From Antedon mediterranea (taxonomy: Eukaryota > Echinodermata > Crinoidea > Comatulida > Antedonidae): DNA of 64,000 nt. A program made the translations under genes and the position numbers. This document shows positions 12,943 to 25,918 of this stretch, piece after piece (position 1 is the first letter of the stretch; the number at the start of each line of letters is the position of its first letter). The stretch lies in contig NC_092674.1 in assembly GCF_964355755.1 (NCBI RefSeq), forward strand, positions 8,003,001-8,067,000. The letters are read 5' to 3'. A model generated the notes under the pieces. It made no database searches. It was not told where the DNA came from and saw only the letters and a program-made list of their open reading frames with translations.

Positions 12943-15900
12943 CAGGGCAAAGATATCGTCACGATTTCTGTTAATTGTTCTTTATTTTGTTATTCAAGCT
13001 TGTCCTTCGCCAAAATGGAATCCTCCAGATTGCGAGGAAAACTGTCCTGTATGTTATAATGGTGGAATTTGTGATGATAAGACGGGTGTCTGTATTTGCC
13101 CTGCAGGATTCGACGGTGATGCTTGTGAACACGGTAATTATAAACTATTGCTAAATTACATATTATAACAAAAACATAACATACATTATTATTGAATATA
13201 GTTTTATGTATTTTATTTGCAATAGGTTGTGGAAATAACAAATGGGGTCGTAAATGTGACTCTGTGTGTTCCTCTTCTAGGGGAAATTGCAAAGGAGCTC
13301 TTTTATGTCCACCTGATCCAGTTGGTTGTACATGCATCAATGGTTTTGGAGGAAACCAATGTAAAACAGGCATGAATCATATTAGTTATCATAATTAGGC
13401 CTATGTTATACTATGATAATGTTAATTATTTATAGTCATCACCTTTTCTCTATATCACTTAAAATAGTGAAATTAAGAGTGAAAAACAATTTAATAAATA
13501 CTTTATAGTACTTTATAGTGTTATTATCATTAGGCCTACTTAATATTATTGCAGAATCATATAATAAGATGCCAATCAAATTTGCAAAAACCTGTTTAGT
13601 TAAGTTAATGTAGAAAGTTAAGAAGGTGGTAAATAGGTTATTGGTAAATGTTAAAATTTTAGAGTTGTTCAATAATGTATTTATTAGTATTTATTTCATT
13701 CCAATCCACCAGCGAATCATCGCCATTAACAAGCTGGTTAAAATCTATATAAAAAACTACTTAAGATAAAAAATAAGGCAAATAAAGTGACAAAAATCGT
13801 ATGAAACATTTCAATTAGAAACATTTTTATGAAATAATAGCCAAAAGGGTACTTTGTACTGGACTGTATTTCAAAAACTTGACATTTAATTCTTTCTGGC
13901 TGTTTATCACATCAAATGTATACATTTTTTATTTGTGGCATTAAATAAAAACTAATCATATTAAACTATGTTTTTTGAAGAATGCGAAGCTGGTTTCTAT
14001 GGAGCGGATTGTCGTCAAACATGTCATTGTGACATTGTTGATTGTGATCAACACACAGGATGTACTTCCGGGTCAACATGCTCGTCAGGTTATATTGGTA
14101 ATATGTGTTTAGGTAAGGGATTTGTCGTTTTATGCATTTGTACCTTTCATCAATGTATGCGTGCCTACAAACAAACTGATATAATCGGACTTCCATTTTG
14201 AATGTAAACCATCCATTAAGCCGTCCTCAACTATATTTATAAAGTATAATGGATTTTACATGACGAATTAACTGCCAATAGTTCAAAATACTACATTATA
14301 CCATAATAATAATTGTAACGTAATTATATCCTGGGTGTATCAAAAAGGAAAAAAAAGTTAATTACTGTTAGTTTTTTCAACTGTAGGCCTATGGCCAATA
14401 TTCTGAAAGATAAAACAACTCTCAAATCGGAACTTTTGAATTGTTTTTATAGAACCTGTATTCTGTCCGCCTGGATTCTTTGGTGTTTTGTGTAATTTCC
14501 CGTGTCACTGCAAAGACTCTGCAGATTGTAATCGAGATGGAAGTTGCCCTAATGGTTGTAATGAGGCTTGGGCTGGACCAAAGTGTAGCATAGGTATAAC
14601 TGTACTTACTTACTTAGGCCTACATTCAATTATTTTTATAGATTCAAAGACACCCTTGTTACAGGCCTAATTAAAAAACAACACGTCCCTATAAAAAAAA
14701 ATGTGTCTCAATAACTTACTGAAAACCAAAAAAAACATACAAACAAATTGATTAGTATAAAAGAATAATGTTGTCTAAAATATAAATAAAGAAGAAACAA
14801 AGGACCTTATAGAAGTGAAGTTCAGACAATTTTATTCAACCAGTGATAATCTGTGTTTTTAATAAAAATCATCAATCAGGCGGTAATCAATGTGGTCGAT
14901 GCAGTAAATAGTATTCTAAAATCTTCAACATTTGTTTTAAGTTGAACTGTGATGCTTATGATTTACTTTCGGTTAACATTTACAGTATTCAGAATATTTC
15001 CAATTTGTACCTATTATCAATCTATGCCTTAATGTTTCAATAATTAGCACTACCGTATCGTTCTGAACCGCCAACTATTGTCAACCAGACAGTATGTACA
15101 CTGACTTTTGACGTCACTTGGATTCCTGGTGAAGACTATGGAACAGGAACAATTATAAATCGAAAGCTTTCGTACAAATCATCGGAGATGGATTCATTTG
15201 TATCAAGAACTGAACCATATAACGATGTATTTATTGTTATTGATAATCTCATCCCAAATACTCAATATCAATTCTACTCTCAATTTTCGAGGATGGTTGG
15301 TGGTATTGAGGTATATGGACCAAGAAGTACACTAGGATCAACAGACACAGCAGCAGCAGGTACGTTATAAAATTGATACACAAATATATTTAAAAATTAT
15401 ATTATAATATATGTGATAACTAGGGTATTAAATTATCATACGCAGTAATAATATATAATACTTAAATGGTTTATGTAGTGTTCTTTCCATTCCATAGGTC
15501 ATAGGCGTGCGCGACTCTACAGCTGACTATGTCAGTCGGTTTGTCGGTCGGTAAACACTAACTCAAATTTGCGCACGCGACGGCAGTCATGTATATGGAC
15601 TTTTTTTTAACTTTCATTTTACGATTTGAACTTTGTTTAGACTAAACTGTCGTATATTGCAGAAAAGAATGGTTTGAAACGATGCACTATGTAACTTTAT
15701 TACAGGCTAGACTCCTTAATATATTAAGTTATTAATTAGTAAAATAACCCTGTCATTTTGTCTTTCTCAAAACAAAAATTAATTGCTAAGGATGAATTGA
15801 TTGTGTTTACTCATTTACCAATTTTGCTATCATATAGAACCGTTGGAAGAACCTGCGATAGAAATGAAAGCTAATGAAGACAATCACGTCATCTTAAGTA

Positions 15901-18900
15901 TAAAGGTAAGCCTACATCATTTTGAATTATTGTTTTCTTTATGTATTTATCTGTAAACGAAATGGGCATGTTAGGGGCCCAATATATATTTGTTTACTAT
16001 GACCCAAAATATTTAAACATTGCTATCCGAAAAACTGCAAAGTTTAGCCAAACTTGCTGCCATCCCTTCATACCTCTATTAATAATATGAATAATATGCC
16101 TTCTTTATTTTCAGCCTGTTTATAGTGATTATGAGCGAATCCGGTGTAACTCTATTCTTCGCTATCAAGTGCAATACTCAGACATAGATGGCAGTATACA
16201 AGATGTAATCAGTACGACAAGTAGTTCTCAATTGGAATTAGAACTATCAGGATTGCCAGGTTGTACTGGTTATATCATAAACGCTCGAGTTGTTAATGAC
16301 CTGGAGATTGCTAGTAATTGGGTAGAAGACATAATTATACAAACAGCACAACCAAGTAATAATTTTCAGCTATTCATTGTTTTTTTATTACCTTGACTTG
16401 ATAACATATTTTAGAGATTGCTGGTTAAATTACGGACAGAACTTAACGATACAAACACCGACCTCAGTTTAACATAGTTCTAATGGTTATTATAACGTTA
16501 AGAACTGTTAGGTTAAAGTGCTTTACATATAGTATTACGTTTAAATATTCTTCGAATAAGAAACAAATAATTTATATTGGTATCTAAAAAATATACTAGA
16601 TAATATAACGAGTACTCAGAAATATAGACTTTCAATAATTCAATATTAGTCTACAGCCTATACCATCAAAGGTGAAACCTTGCATAACACAGTTTTATTA
16701 TTAAAAAGAAACCAGTTGGCTATTTGATTTAATTGTTATTACTTATTTGATTTGTATTTTGTTTTTAGTACCATCAATAAAAAGTAAATCATTTGGAAAT
16801 GAGACATATTTGCTTATTAAGTGGAACGCTTCTACGTGTGACATCCCAGATTTTCAGGTGACCAACCATTATGAACTGTCAGGTGGAAAATTTCAGCAAC
16901 GAAGTAGACCTACAAACAAAACTGAAGTTGTATTTGGTGAAGGAATTGAATCGTGTATAGAATATACATTCACAGTCTTGTCATATTCAAACATTAATGG
17001 GACATCTGAGACAAAGAAATTCATATTTGAAACTGATTGTGATCTATCAGATAACATCTCAGACAAAAACAAATTTGGATTCAGTAAGAATCATATTTTT
17101 CAAAATAATCAGAAATATTAATGTCATGTTATATTTTAACGATTGCTATTTATCAGCTGATGACTGGATAGTGATTAAAAGAAGAAAGGTATTGCCTAAA
17201 AACCAATGTCTTCATTTTTTTTCAATTATAATTATTACAATTATTATTATTACAAGATTACTAGACCTTTTGTAAGGAAGCTTTCGATTCCAGAAAATGC
17301 TATTAGGCCTATATACGCCAAGAAATATTAAATTACCATGGAGGTTATTAATAAAGATTGTTGTATATATTGTTATATTTTTCAGATTACATATTAGTAG
17401 CAAGTGGTTCACTGCTTTTTGCAATTACCACAGTTGCAATCATGTTGGTGATATTTAAACGGTAAATAAACTCTCTATAAACTACAATTGAAAGTAGGCC
17501 TACATATATTAAAACTTAACCATTAAAAGTCAGAGTGTACTTTTTTTTTCTATTAGATCGATCTTGAAAAAAGATCAAGTTACAGATTATCAAAGCCTGT
17601 CTAAGAAATATCAACGGAATGAATATGAAGTTATTAGGGATAATGTCGATGATAATTCTGCTGCTGAATCCATCTACCCAGATTCTGAGCTTGTATCGCA
17701 ACGGGAACCTGGCCCCCTGTCTTACAACTTAACAATCGATAATGAAGAATACAAACCAATTGAGTTATTAAAGCTACATGACTATGTGAGGAAGCGCCAA
17801 TTAAGCGTTGACAATGGTTTTGAGAAAGAATTTGAGGTAAGCTAAAGTTGTTTTAACTGCCTAGTATATTATAACACATTTCATTTTCAGTCTCACTAAC
17901 TATTTACAATTCCGTTAACTATAACGAAGATTTTTAATAACGATATTTTCAAGCCAGAATCTCTTGTTGATCTGTTAGATATCCATAATTCCATCCATAT
18001 ACAGTTCTGTGCCAATGCTATTTTTGTCAGTCAGTTCACATAACTACAGAGTTCCATCACATGATTCATTGTGCATTTAGTGTTGAAATATCATTTTAGG
18101 TATCGCAACTTGATGCCAACAAGCCTTTCCATTCTTGGAACGTTGCCGAATTACCGGGAAAGAAAAATCAAAATTCTAATGTCATTTCATGTGAGTTTAT
18201 TATTTATGTGTTTAATGTATGTTTTTAGTTGCACTTGTCAGCATATGTCAATCTAAAAAAATAATCCTAAGTTTGTATTTACGAAAGAATGAATAAAGAG
18301 AAAAGAAAAAAGTTTGAACCGTGAAGTAGATATTTCGCTTTATTAAAAAAATATGTATTCAAGATTTTAGAAATGAAAAAATGGTAATAAATAATGAATA
18401 ATTTAAGACTAAATCGCTTTATTTCAGATGACAACTCTCGAGTGCTTGATACTGTTCCCGGATCTGACAATATAAATGCTTCGTATGTAGATGTAAGTTG
18501 CTTTATTAAAGCCTAGTAGAGAAGATACTATTTATTGCGAAATCAATCGATTACCTAATGTTATATCTTACCACTACAGTGGCAGGGTCTTCAATTTGTA
18601 AAATTAAGTGCTGTTGTTACCCTAATTTCTATTTATAAAATTATAGTGATGGAGGACTGGGTCAACACGTCACAAAATGTTTTAGGAGAAACGTGCATTG
18701 TTATAAAATAAAAATCTGTGTTTTATTTTCAGGGACGTTATGAACCACGAGAATTTATTGCATGCCAAGGTAAACTTTATTTTTACCAAGATCATCATAA
18801 TAATAAATATAATACAAATTACATACACAAGAAGGAACGTCAAATTGTCTCCTTTAAGGTCCAAATTCTATATATCCAATTAGTGTCAATAATTAGTATA

Positions 18901-21900
18901 TATATTTCTATTAGTTATGTGAGCTAAAAGAAAATAAGAAAATATGTTATTATGAGTGATACTATTTGTAATTAATGTCACGTCAAAGCTTGTTTCAAAC
19001 GGATCCAAACATCAAATCAGTATAATTTATTTATTACTACTACTGTAGGCCTACTAGTACTAAATCCTAATAATTTCGTTTTGTATGGAAGCGAATTACT
19101 TTTTACTAAAGTAAACCCAACAGAGATAATTGGATTGTTTTTAGTTAAATGTTTTTAAAATTGTTATTTCACATTCATTTTATTAATCACGGTTATTATA
19201 GGGCCTACATTTGATTCTGTCAAGGATATGTGGAAAATGATCTGGAATGAGAAGTCTATGATTGTTGTTATGGTTCTAGAAAGAAAAAAGGCAGGTTATT
19301 TGGTTACCAAAACAGTATCCCAACACTAATCCCTAAACAAATTACAGTACAACAAACATATTCTCACAGATATGGCTACACCTTTCACATCAACGTTTGT
19401 GTGGATTTGGCTTACTAACACAACAACACGATTGACAATACAGGTCTAATATTACAGATTATCAATAGAGTTTAGCTGACTCAAATGTTAAGGATAGATT
19501 GCGCCAACACACTAGTGTAGAAGTTATTAATGTTATGTTTTTATTTTAATAAAATGTATTATAACAAATTTGAAATTATCTGTTTGTATTACAGCAACAG
19601 TGTGAAAAGTATTGGCCAGACTTAGGCCATTCTAAAGACTTTGGAAGTCTTCTTGTAACCAACGCAGAAGAAACCGATTACGAGTACTATGTTCTTCGCA
19701 ACTTTAAAGTTCAACAGGTACTGTAAAGTAATATTGAAGTATTCCCCAATACAAAACTAAAACAGTATAACTTGTTAATAAGTAAGCCCATGTTTAGCAT
19801 GAATAAAATATTGGAAAGTTTTAGATATCTAGTAGAATCTACCCTAAATTAAACTATGGATTCGTTCATTAAAACTAATAATTTAACGGAAATTATTTCG
19901 CTGAAGTGTGTGGGCCCTGTAACTGGTATATAATTAATTTAATAATAATTTAAATCAAATTGTACTCTAAAGGTTGGAGAAAATAATACGATCCACAATG
20001 TGTATCAGTATCATTTTACTGAATGGCCTGACAAGAGTGTTCCCAGTACAGTCTCGCACTTGATTGATTTCATCAAGAAGTTTAGAAAAACTCAACTGAG
20101 TTATGGTACAGAAAGTGGGCCAGTCATCGTACATTGCAAGTAAGCAGATAGAGTATAATAACAATATAAAACATCCACGATTCAAACGTACAAGCAGAAT
20201 GTAAATATTTCTTTAAAAAGTTTTACAATCTTTTCAGTGTCCAATTCAGTGTATTTTCAAAAGGCTAAATCTTAACATGCAAAGAAAACTAGACGTTCTG
20301 TTTAATTTTACAATATCAGAAGTGAATCAATGCTACAAACTTTTTTAATTAAATCGATAGCATAATGTAAAATCAAATAACCTTAAAGCAATTAATGTCT
20401 AATAGTTCAGGAGCCGGTAGAAGTGGAACTTTTATAGCTATAGCAGCCATGTTGGATATGTCATATAAAGAAGGGAAAGTGGATGTCTTCAATTACGTAC
20501 GGAGTATCCAAATGGTTCAAAATAAGGTTACAATGCTTATATTATCTTATGTTTTCCTTTTCATCGTCTTCGTATTGTATTTTTCTGGTTCATTAAAAAT
20601 CTTTCTTTAATTTTTTTGTCATATTATTTAAACTTTTACACTCATTTTGTTGTAATGCTTAAAAAGTGAACGATTTTAAATTACTATCAGTAGGCCTACA
20701 CTCTACACAATGCTTTCATTACTTGCAGTTTTCCAAATTAGGTCCTACTTGTACAAATAAACATTATTATTTACTATTGGTTTCTTTATTCTTTATTACT
20801 GACCCTTTTAAAAACCTTTTTTAACCTATCTATAAGTTAAGTTGTTTGTTGTTTATATATAGGAGCAATATACATTTATCTATGCAGTTTTACTTGAAGA
20901 GTGGTTCTGTGGACAGACTGTCATTCCCGTGGGTGACATACAAAAAATAATACAAAAACAAAAATTGAAAACTTCCTCAGATTTTGAATACCAACTGAAG
21001 GTAATGGTAGTTTATTCAAATCATAGTTAAATTGTAAAATGAATGATTTTAAAAAGAGGGAAACCAGTGATTGAAGTTCATATACAAAAACTACGCAATG
21101 TAACGAGTAATTATATTGTATTACAATATGCGATTCAGTTAATGTGATGGTAATGGTAATTTGAATGTAATGATGTCATACATATGATGTCATCATCATT
21201 CGAAATTAATCAGGATGATGACAAAACAGTTACGATGCTGATGAAAATGATATACGGTAACTATGACAAATATGATTTTTAAAATAACTTGTTTATTGGA
21301 TATAACATTTTTTTTAACTTGCAGACTTTGAATAGTTTGTTTCCACGTCCTTCGGATGGTCTTACATCACATGCCAGACGACAAATCAATGGAGACATAT
21401 CTCAAGATGTTTTGCTCTGTAAGTTGGATCGATCTATGTTTTAGAGTGTAGATTACATTGTCAAAGACAATAAATGAAAAGTAAAACTAATCAAGAAAGA
21501 TCTTAGATCGTGGTTACTAATAAGTTTGTTATTTGTTTAGTAACTAAGGGATGCTTCAATTCAGAAGTTGACAGTGATGGTGATTACGTTAACGCTTCGT
21601 TTATTGAGGTAAGTACAATTAGGAAAGATACAACGTGTGTACTTTTTACTGTAATGTCTTGCTTGCTGATTTACACTGTAAACGCGTCGATACTAGAAAG
21701 TGACGAAAATGATACGGCTTTTGTTTTTAATACAATTTAATTCTTGCTTTACACTGTAAACGCGTAACTATAAAGTGAAAGGGTACAACGTTTTCTTACA
21801 GCATAGCCTACACATCAGTAGGACTATTCATTGAGTGCGTGCTTGTGCCCTGACGCTCAAAATTGTGTTTTAGTCATGTAGTTGTACACCTTCTATTTCT

Positions 21901-23170
21901 TAGAATTGGAAGTATGGACATGCATATATCGTTACACGGACCCCATTTACCGACGACGGCAGTGTCGATTTCTGGCGTTTGATGGTTGACTCTAAATCTG
22001 ACATCATAGTGCAACTAAATGATATGGAAGATCAATCGTGCGTGTACCTCTCAAATAAGATCAATCAAAAACAGACAGTTGGTGAATTTACGGTCAATAT
22101 CAAGTCAACGCATCAGTACGATTTTTTTACCAAGAAAAAAATCATTCTAGAAAAGGTTGTTGTCCTGTAGTATGTTGCGATTTATCGGAAAGCACAAACG
22201 AGAATCAAGAGTATTAGATAAATATAACCAAATTTTTCAAACAGATTCTGCCCTTGTTGGTTCCTAGATATGGTATGATTCTAGATGTGATGGTGGTTCA
22301 TTATGTACATCTAATTATATAATAATATTTATGTTTTCTTTAAGGATAATAGAAAACAACGAATTTGTCAGTATGATGTTAACCAATGGCCAACAAACAA
22401 ACTTGTTCCCGACGTTGATGCATTTGTTAAATTCATTAGAACAGTAATGCAGCGAGGTGGTTCTTCATTGCCAATCACTGTTCAATGCAAGTAAGAAGAA
22501 CATTAAAAAGTATAGTATCTGAAATTATGGTGGTTGGTTAATTAGTTGGTTAGGTAGTTCCAGATATGATCCGTGACAGTAGTTCTAAAATCACCCCGAT
22601 AAGAATGTCTTTCCTTAGGAAACATTCACTTCTATTTCCACAAACTATAGGGAGCAAACACAGTTTAAACTTTGACTAAACCAAGTGACTGAAAGAAAGA
22701 CTAGAGAAATTTCATTTCTATTTAACCACGACAAGTCGTGAGAAATAACGGACTGTAATTAGATCATGTTTTAACTGCACGATTGTCTAAAAGAAAAACT
22801 TGTAGAATGTACATTTTTCTTTAGAGACGGTGTTGGTAGATCAGGATTATTCTGCCTAGTTTATTCAGTGATCCAGAAAATGCGAGAAGACAAGGTGGTG
22901 GATGCATTCCAAACACTTAAAGCATTGCGGTCAGCATCCCCATCTATGGTGGACACCGAGGTAAGTTTCTATTTTTTCTTTGTTTGATGTAGGTTTTTTA
23001 ATTTTTTTTTTTTTCATGCCAAATTCCGTACGATAATACTTTCGGTCATTTTGTTGAAAACTGTTTTTGTATAAAGTACACTTTAAATTATTTTGTTTTG
23101 TATATTCTAGGTCCAGTACAATTTTTGCTACGATGCAGCCCTGCGTTATCTGCAAATATACTCGGAATGA
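12938..23170 (+). CDS. Gene 1: Ig-less EGF/FN3 receptor tyrosine phosphatase
   Basis: 24 exons assembled by homology to gene 2, 1,163 aa, no frameshift: 12938-13133, 13226-13369, 13981-14112, 14453-14593, 15048-15359, 15838-15905, 16115-16355, 16769-17083, 17386-17461, 17557-17836, 18100-18190, 18428-18492, 18733-18769, 19202-19290, 19595-19717, 19973-20139, 20406-20526, 20863-21000, 21325-21418, 21541-21608, 21904-22155, 22345-22490, 22825-22960, 23111-23170. Order: putative signal peptide, four EGF-like modules, three FN3, one membrane helix (about 517-541), tyrosine-rich juxtamembrane, PTP D1 and D2. D1 keeps WPD (Asp790) and the HC(X)5R loop (Cys825, Arg831), but lacks five residues after FNYVRS that gene 2 has. 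D2 has WPT and QC instead of WPD and HC. Donors at 13,370 and 19,291 are GC. The Ig exons are absent; the start was chosen because the ATG opens a signal-like peptide in frame with EGF1. Indels relative to gene 2 are multiples of three, suggesting selection. Expected role: dephosphorylating phosphotyrosine at the plasma membrane. Confidence 0.82.
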
Positions 23171-23928
23171 GTGAAGTGGACAGAACTACAATAAATGTAT
23201 AATTGCTGTTCAAAGCGTTGGAGCATTTTCAATGTACATACATTGTAAGGGTGAATAGATCCAACGATGGACAAAATGACACTTTCCCGACGGCGATTCA
23301 ACGCCAGAAATAAAATAAAAACCGTGAGCTAGAATCTAGTTAGAAAAAAGGAAAACGCTCGTAATTGAATTGACAACGTAAAAGTGAACTCTAGCTCAAG
23401 GAAAGTCTAAGTCACAGTAGGATAGATTGAATAAATCATTGGGTTAGTACAGAAAAGAGTCTGGTGTTCCTTAAACAATGTAAATACTGCAGACCCTGGC
23501 AAGAATTAATAAAGCATTACTACCAATATAAGGTATCTAGTGTAGATTATTTGTTCTTTTTTTAATAAAAATGTAGCATTGCTGTTAAATAGCAATGTGT
23601 GTAATAAAGGCTTTTGGTTTGATTTAGTTTAATAGGCTTTAATTACACAACATATATTGTAACGTAATCTAACTTGCAAATCATGTGAAGTTTTTATTGA
23701 AAAAGCACACACAACCACATTCACTGCTCAGTAGATAGAGTACATCATCATCACATATGAAGAGAAATAATGTTACACTATGAGCCTCGAATATAGAATA
23801 AAATATATTTACTTTGACACTGACCTCTATGTGTATTTATAAATATTCCTTGATCTTGTAACACCAAAAACGACATAATATTCCACAAAGCAAACTGCTA
23901 AGATATATAAGATAAGATAAGACTACTG
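23171..23928 (+). other. Gene 1 3' UTR and flank
   Basis: Non-coding. The stretch 23,330-23,520 (AACTCTAGCT, CACAGTAGGAT and neighbouring words) recurs after gene 2 and directly after the last exon of gene 3, so it belongs to the duplicated unit. AATAAA occurs at 23,508-23,513 and 23,603-23,608, both plausible polyadenylation signals. Confidence 0.6.
23508..23513 (+). terminator. Candidate gene 1 polyadenylation signal
   Basis: AATAAA lies 338 nt after the gene 1 stop codon. A second AATAAA at 23,603 is an alternative. Confidence 0.45.
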
Positions 23929-24424
23929 TATGGTGCGTCAACAGTAGTTACAATCTATTCCATTAGTTAAAACATTCCTGTAATATTATTTCAATCTCCA
24001 TTATTGTGTACAAATAAGACGGAAAATTCAAAACCATGTCCACGTACTATTGAGATACAACACACTGACGTAACGTGTATGGTGCGTCAACAGTAGTTAC
24101 AATCTATTCCATTAGTCAAAACATTCCCGTAATATTATTTCAATCTCCATTATTGTGCACAAATTATAAGAAACAACTACGTCTTTAGTGACGAAAATTT
24201 AAAACCATGTCCACGTGCTATTGAGATACAACACACTGACGTAACGTGTATGGTGCGTCAACAGTAGTTACAATCTATTCCATTAGTCAAAACATTCCCG
24301 TAATATTATTTCAATCTCCATTATTGTGCACAAATAAGACATAAGAAACAACTACGTCTTTAATGCCGAAAATTCAAAACCATGTCCACGTACTATTACA
24401 ATACAACACACTGACGTAACGTAT
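23929..24424. repeat. Tandem repeat, about 150-170-bp unit
   Basis: Units begin TATGGTGCGTCAACAGTAGT at 23,929, 24,078 and 24,249, with a final partial unit to 24,424. Periods are 149 and 171 bp, differing by a short indel around AGAAACAACTACGTCTT. Non-coding. Confidence 0.85.
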
Positions 24425-24600
24425 ATTTAAATGTTGATTTCCTATATCTTACAACAAAACATATTTCCACAAAGCAATCTGCTAAAAACCATGCAACAAC
24501 AGCTAAAAAAATGTCAGTAAAATATAAATTATAACGAGCCAAGAATGACAAGCGATCATTGTCTTATCCTGTTTTTCATCATTTATCATTTTAATGTAGG

Positions 24601-24660
24601 AGTGAGGACGATCAAAGCATATTGATCGAAACGTCGAGAAACTCGACAGTTTTAACTAAC
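24601..24660 (+). ncRNA. Hammerhead-like double hairpin (degenerate)
   Basis: GTGAGGA is followed by a 7-bp stem (CGATCAA/TTGATCG), then AAAC, a 6-bp stem (GTCGAG/CTCGAC, loop AAA) and GTT. This is the order of the hammerhead core: CUGANGA, stem II, GAAA, stem III, cleavage triplet. The first core base is G instead of C and stem I is not evident, so it is probably inactive. Such ribozymes occur in Penelope-like elements. Confidence 0.3.
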
Positions 24661-24682
24661 AGTGGTGTACCGCAAACTTCAT

Positions 24683-25437
24683 ACAAGATACAAGATACAA
24701 GATACAAGATAACTTTATTGTCAAAATTGTTAACAATTTCGAGATATTTTTTGTACCTGAGTAGAATAAATAATACGATGTGATAACTAAATAAATAAAT
24801 ACAAATGATACAAGTGACTAACTTGAAAAGGTTTTGTTAAATAAATTGCATGCTATGTACATTGGTGAAAATCTGAAACGGTTTGTGGATATTTTTTTCT
24901 GTGTCAGTCTAACCCTTCCTGATCTACTTATGATGTCTGAATGTAATGGGTGTGATGGGTCTTGCATAATTGTGTCAAATTTCTGAAGTATGAATGTATT
25001 AAACATTTCATCTAAAGGTTTCACTTCTACACCGATAGATGGCCTTATTTACTAATCTTTGAATTTGACTTTTATTGTTTACATTGATATGAGAAAACCA
25101 AACAATAATACAATAAGAAATGATTGATTGAACAACAGAGGAATAAAACATATGAATGAAATGAGAACTAACATTAAACCGTTTCATTTTGTATATAAAG
25201 TACATTCTCTTATTAGCCTTGGTACGGAGTTCTTTAGTGTTGCTCTCCCAATTTAGTTTATTATCAATTATTAATCCCAAGTACTTATGACTTTCTACTA
25301 TTTCAACAATTTCATTATCAATTTCAATATTTACATGATTTGTTTTATTTTTCTTTCTAAAATCGACAATAACCTCTTTAGTTTTTTTTTGCATTTAGTT
25401 CAAGAAATTTACACCAGACTACAAATTGTTCAACATA
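24683..25437 (-). mobile_element. Rex1/CR1-like LINE, 3' part
   Basis: Minus-strand 3' portion of the LINE whose 5' portion lies at about 37,234-38,806. The two halves were separated by insertion of another LINE. The 3' end carries ATACAAG repeats (24,683-24,712) and AACTTTATTG, typical of LINE tails. The open frames 25,008-25,394 and 24,818-25,024 are the RT C-terminal region, broken by a frameshift. Confidence 0.75.
24818..25394 (-). pseudogene. LINE reverse transcriptase C-terminal region (frameshifted)
   Basis: The frame contains KKTKEVIVDFRKK, KYLGLIIDNKLNW and, after a frameshift near 25,010, DPSHPLHSD. These are standard for the post-thumb region of CR1/Rex1-type RTs, where KTKE follows the FADD catalytic box. 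That box is found about 12 kb away at about 37,260 in the other half of the same element. A non-functional copy because of the frameshift and the interruption. Confidence 0.75.
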
Positions 25438-25918
25438 TTCATTAATTCAATTCAACTTTATTTCAGACAAACTGTCCATATATTATTGATTACTATAGTT
25501 TACAAAAACAACACATTATTATGGCTATACTGATACTAAAAAGTAAAAGTATACATGAGATTATATATACAAAAGTTCTGTCCATTTTCTATGCAACTTT
25601 GAATCTTTTAGAATACGAGAAAATACACATGTAATTAAAGTATTACAGCTTTTTTCAATTTTTGTTTTGAAACAAAAAATTGATTTCCGAATGTACTCAT
25701 AGAAAGAGGGAACATGGTTATCAACAAACATAGCACTAGCACTACAGCTCCTTGAGCGTCTTAAAATCTTTCTAAGTGCGTTATTATAACAGACCTGTAA
25801 TGACTTTATAGTTTTTACATTAAAACCGCACCATAAGGCCGCACAATACATACTAATACAGTATGACTTAAACAAAGTAATCTTAACATCTGTTGAGCAT
25901 TTACTAAATTTTCTACAA
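25438..25918 (-). mobile_element. LINE-B 3' end, interrupted by Helitron-like insert
   Basis: Minus-strand 3' portion of a second LINE (called LINE-B here). It includes the RT C-terminal coding part (about 25,561-25,918) and ends in TTGAATT-type tail repeats at about 25,440. The coding frame continues exactly in phase from the RT frame beyond the insert at 25,919-27,242. Confidence 0.8.
25561..25918 (-). pseudogene. LINE-B RT C-terminal segment
   Basis: Encodes the end of the LINE-B reverse transcriptase, with SYCISMYCAALWCG, LQVCYNNALRKIL and HVPSFYEYIRKSIF. A paralogous fragment at 42,957-43,433 encodes the same segment joined directly to CIRANSLVRKCS. That paralogue shows where this copy was split from the frame at 27,243-28,453. 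Confidence 0.8.

Noticed and set aside
12990-13373. 127-codon minus-strand frame across gene 1 EGF exons
   Set aside because: Shadow of two plus-strand EGF exons with correct splice sites and cysteine pattern.
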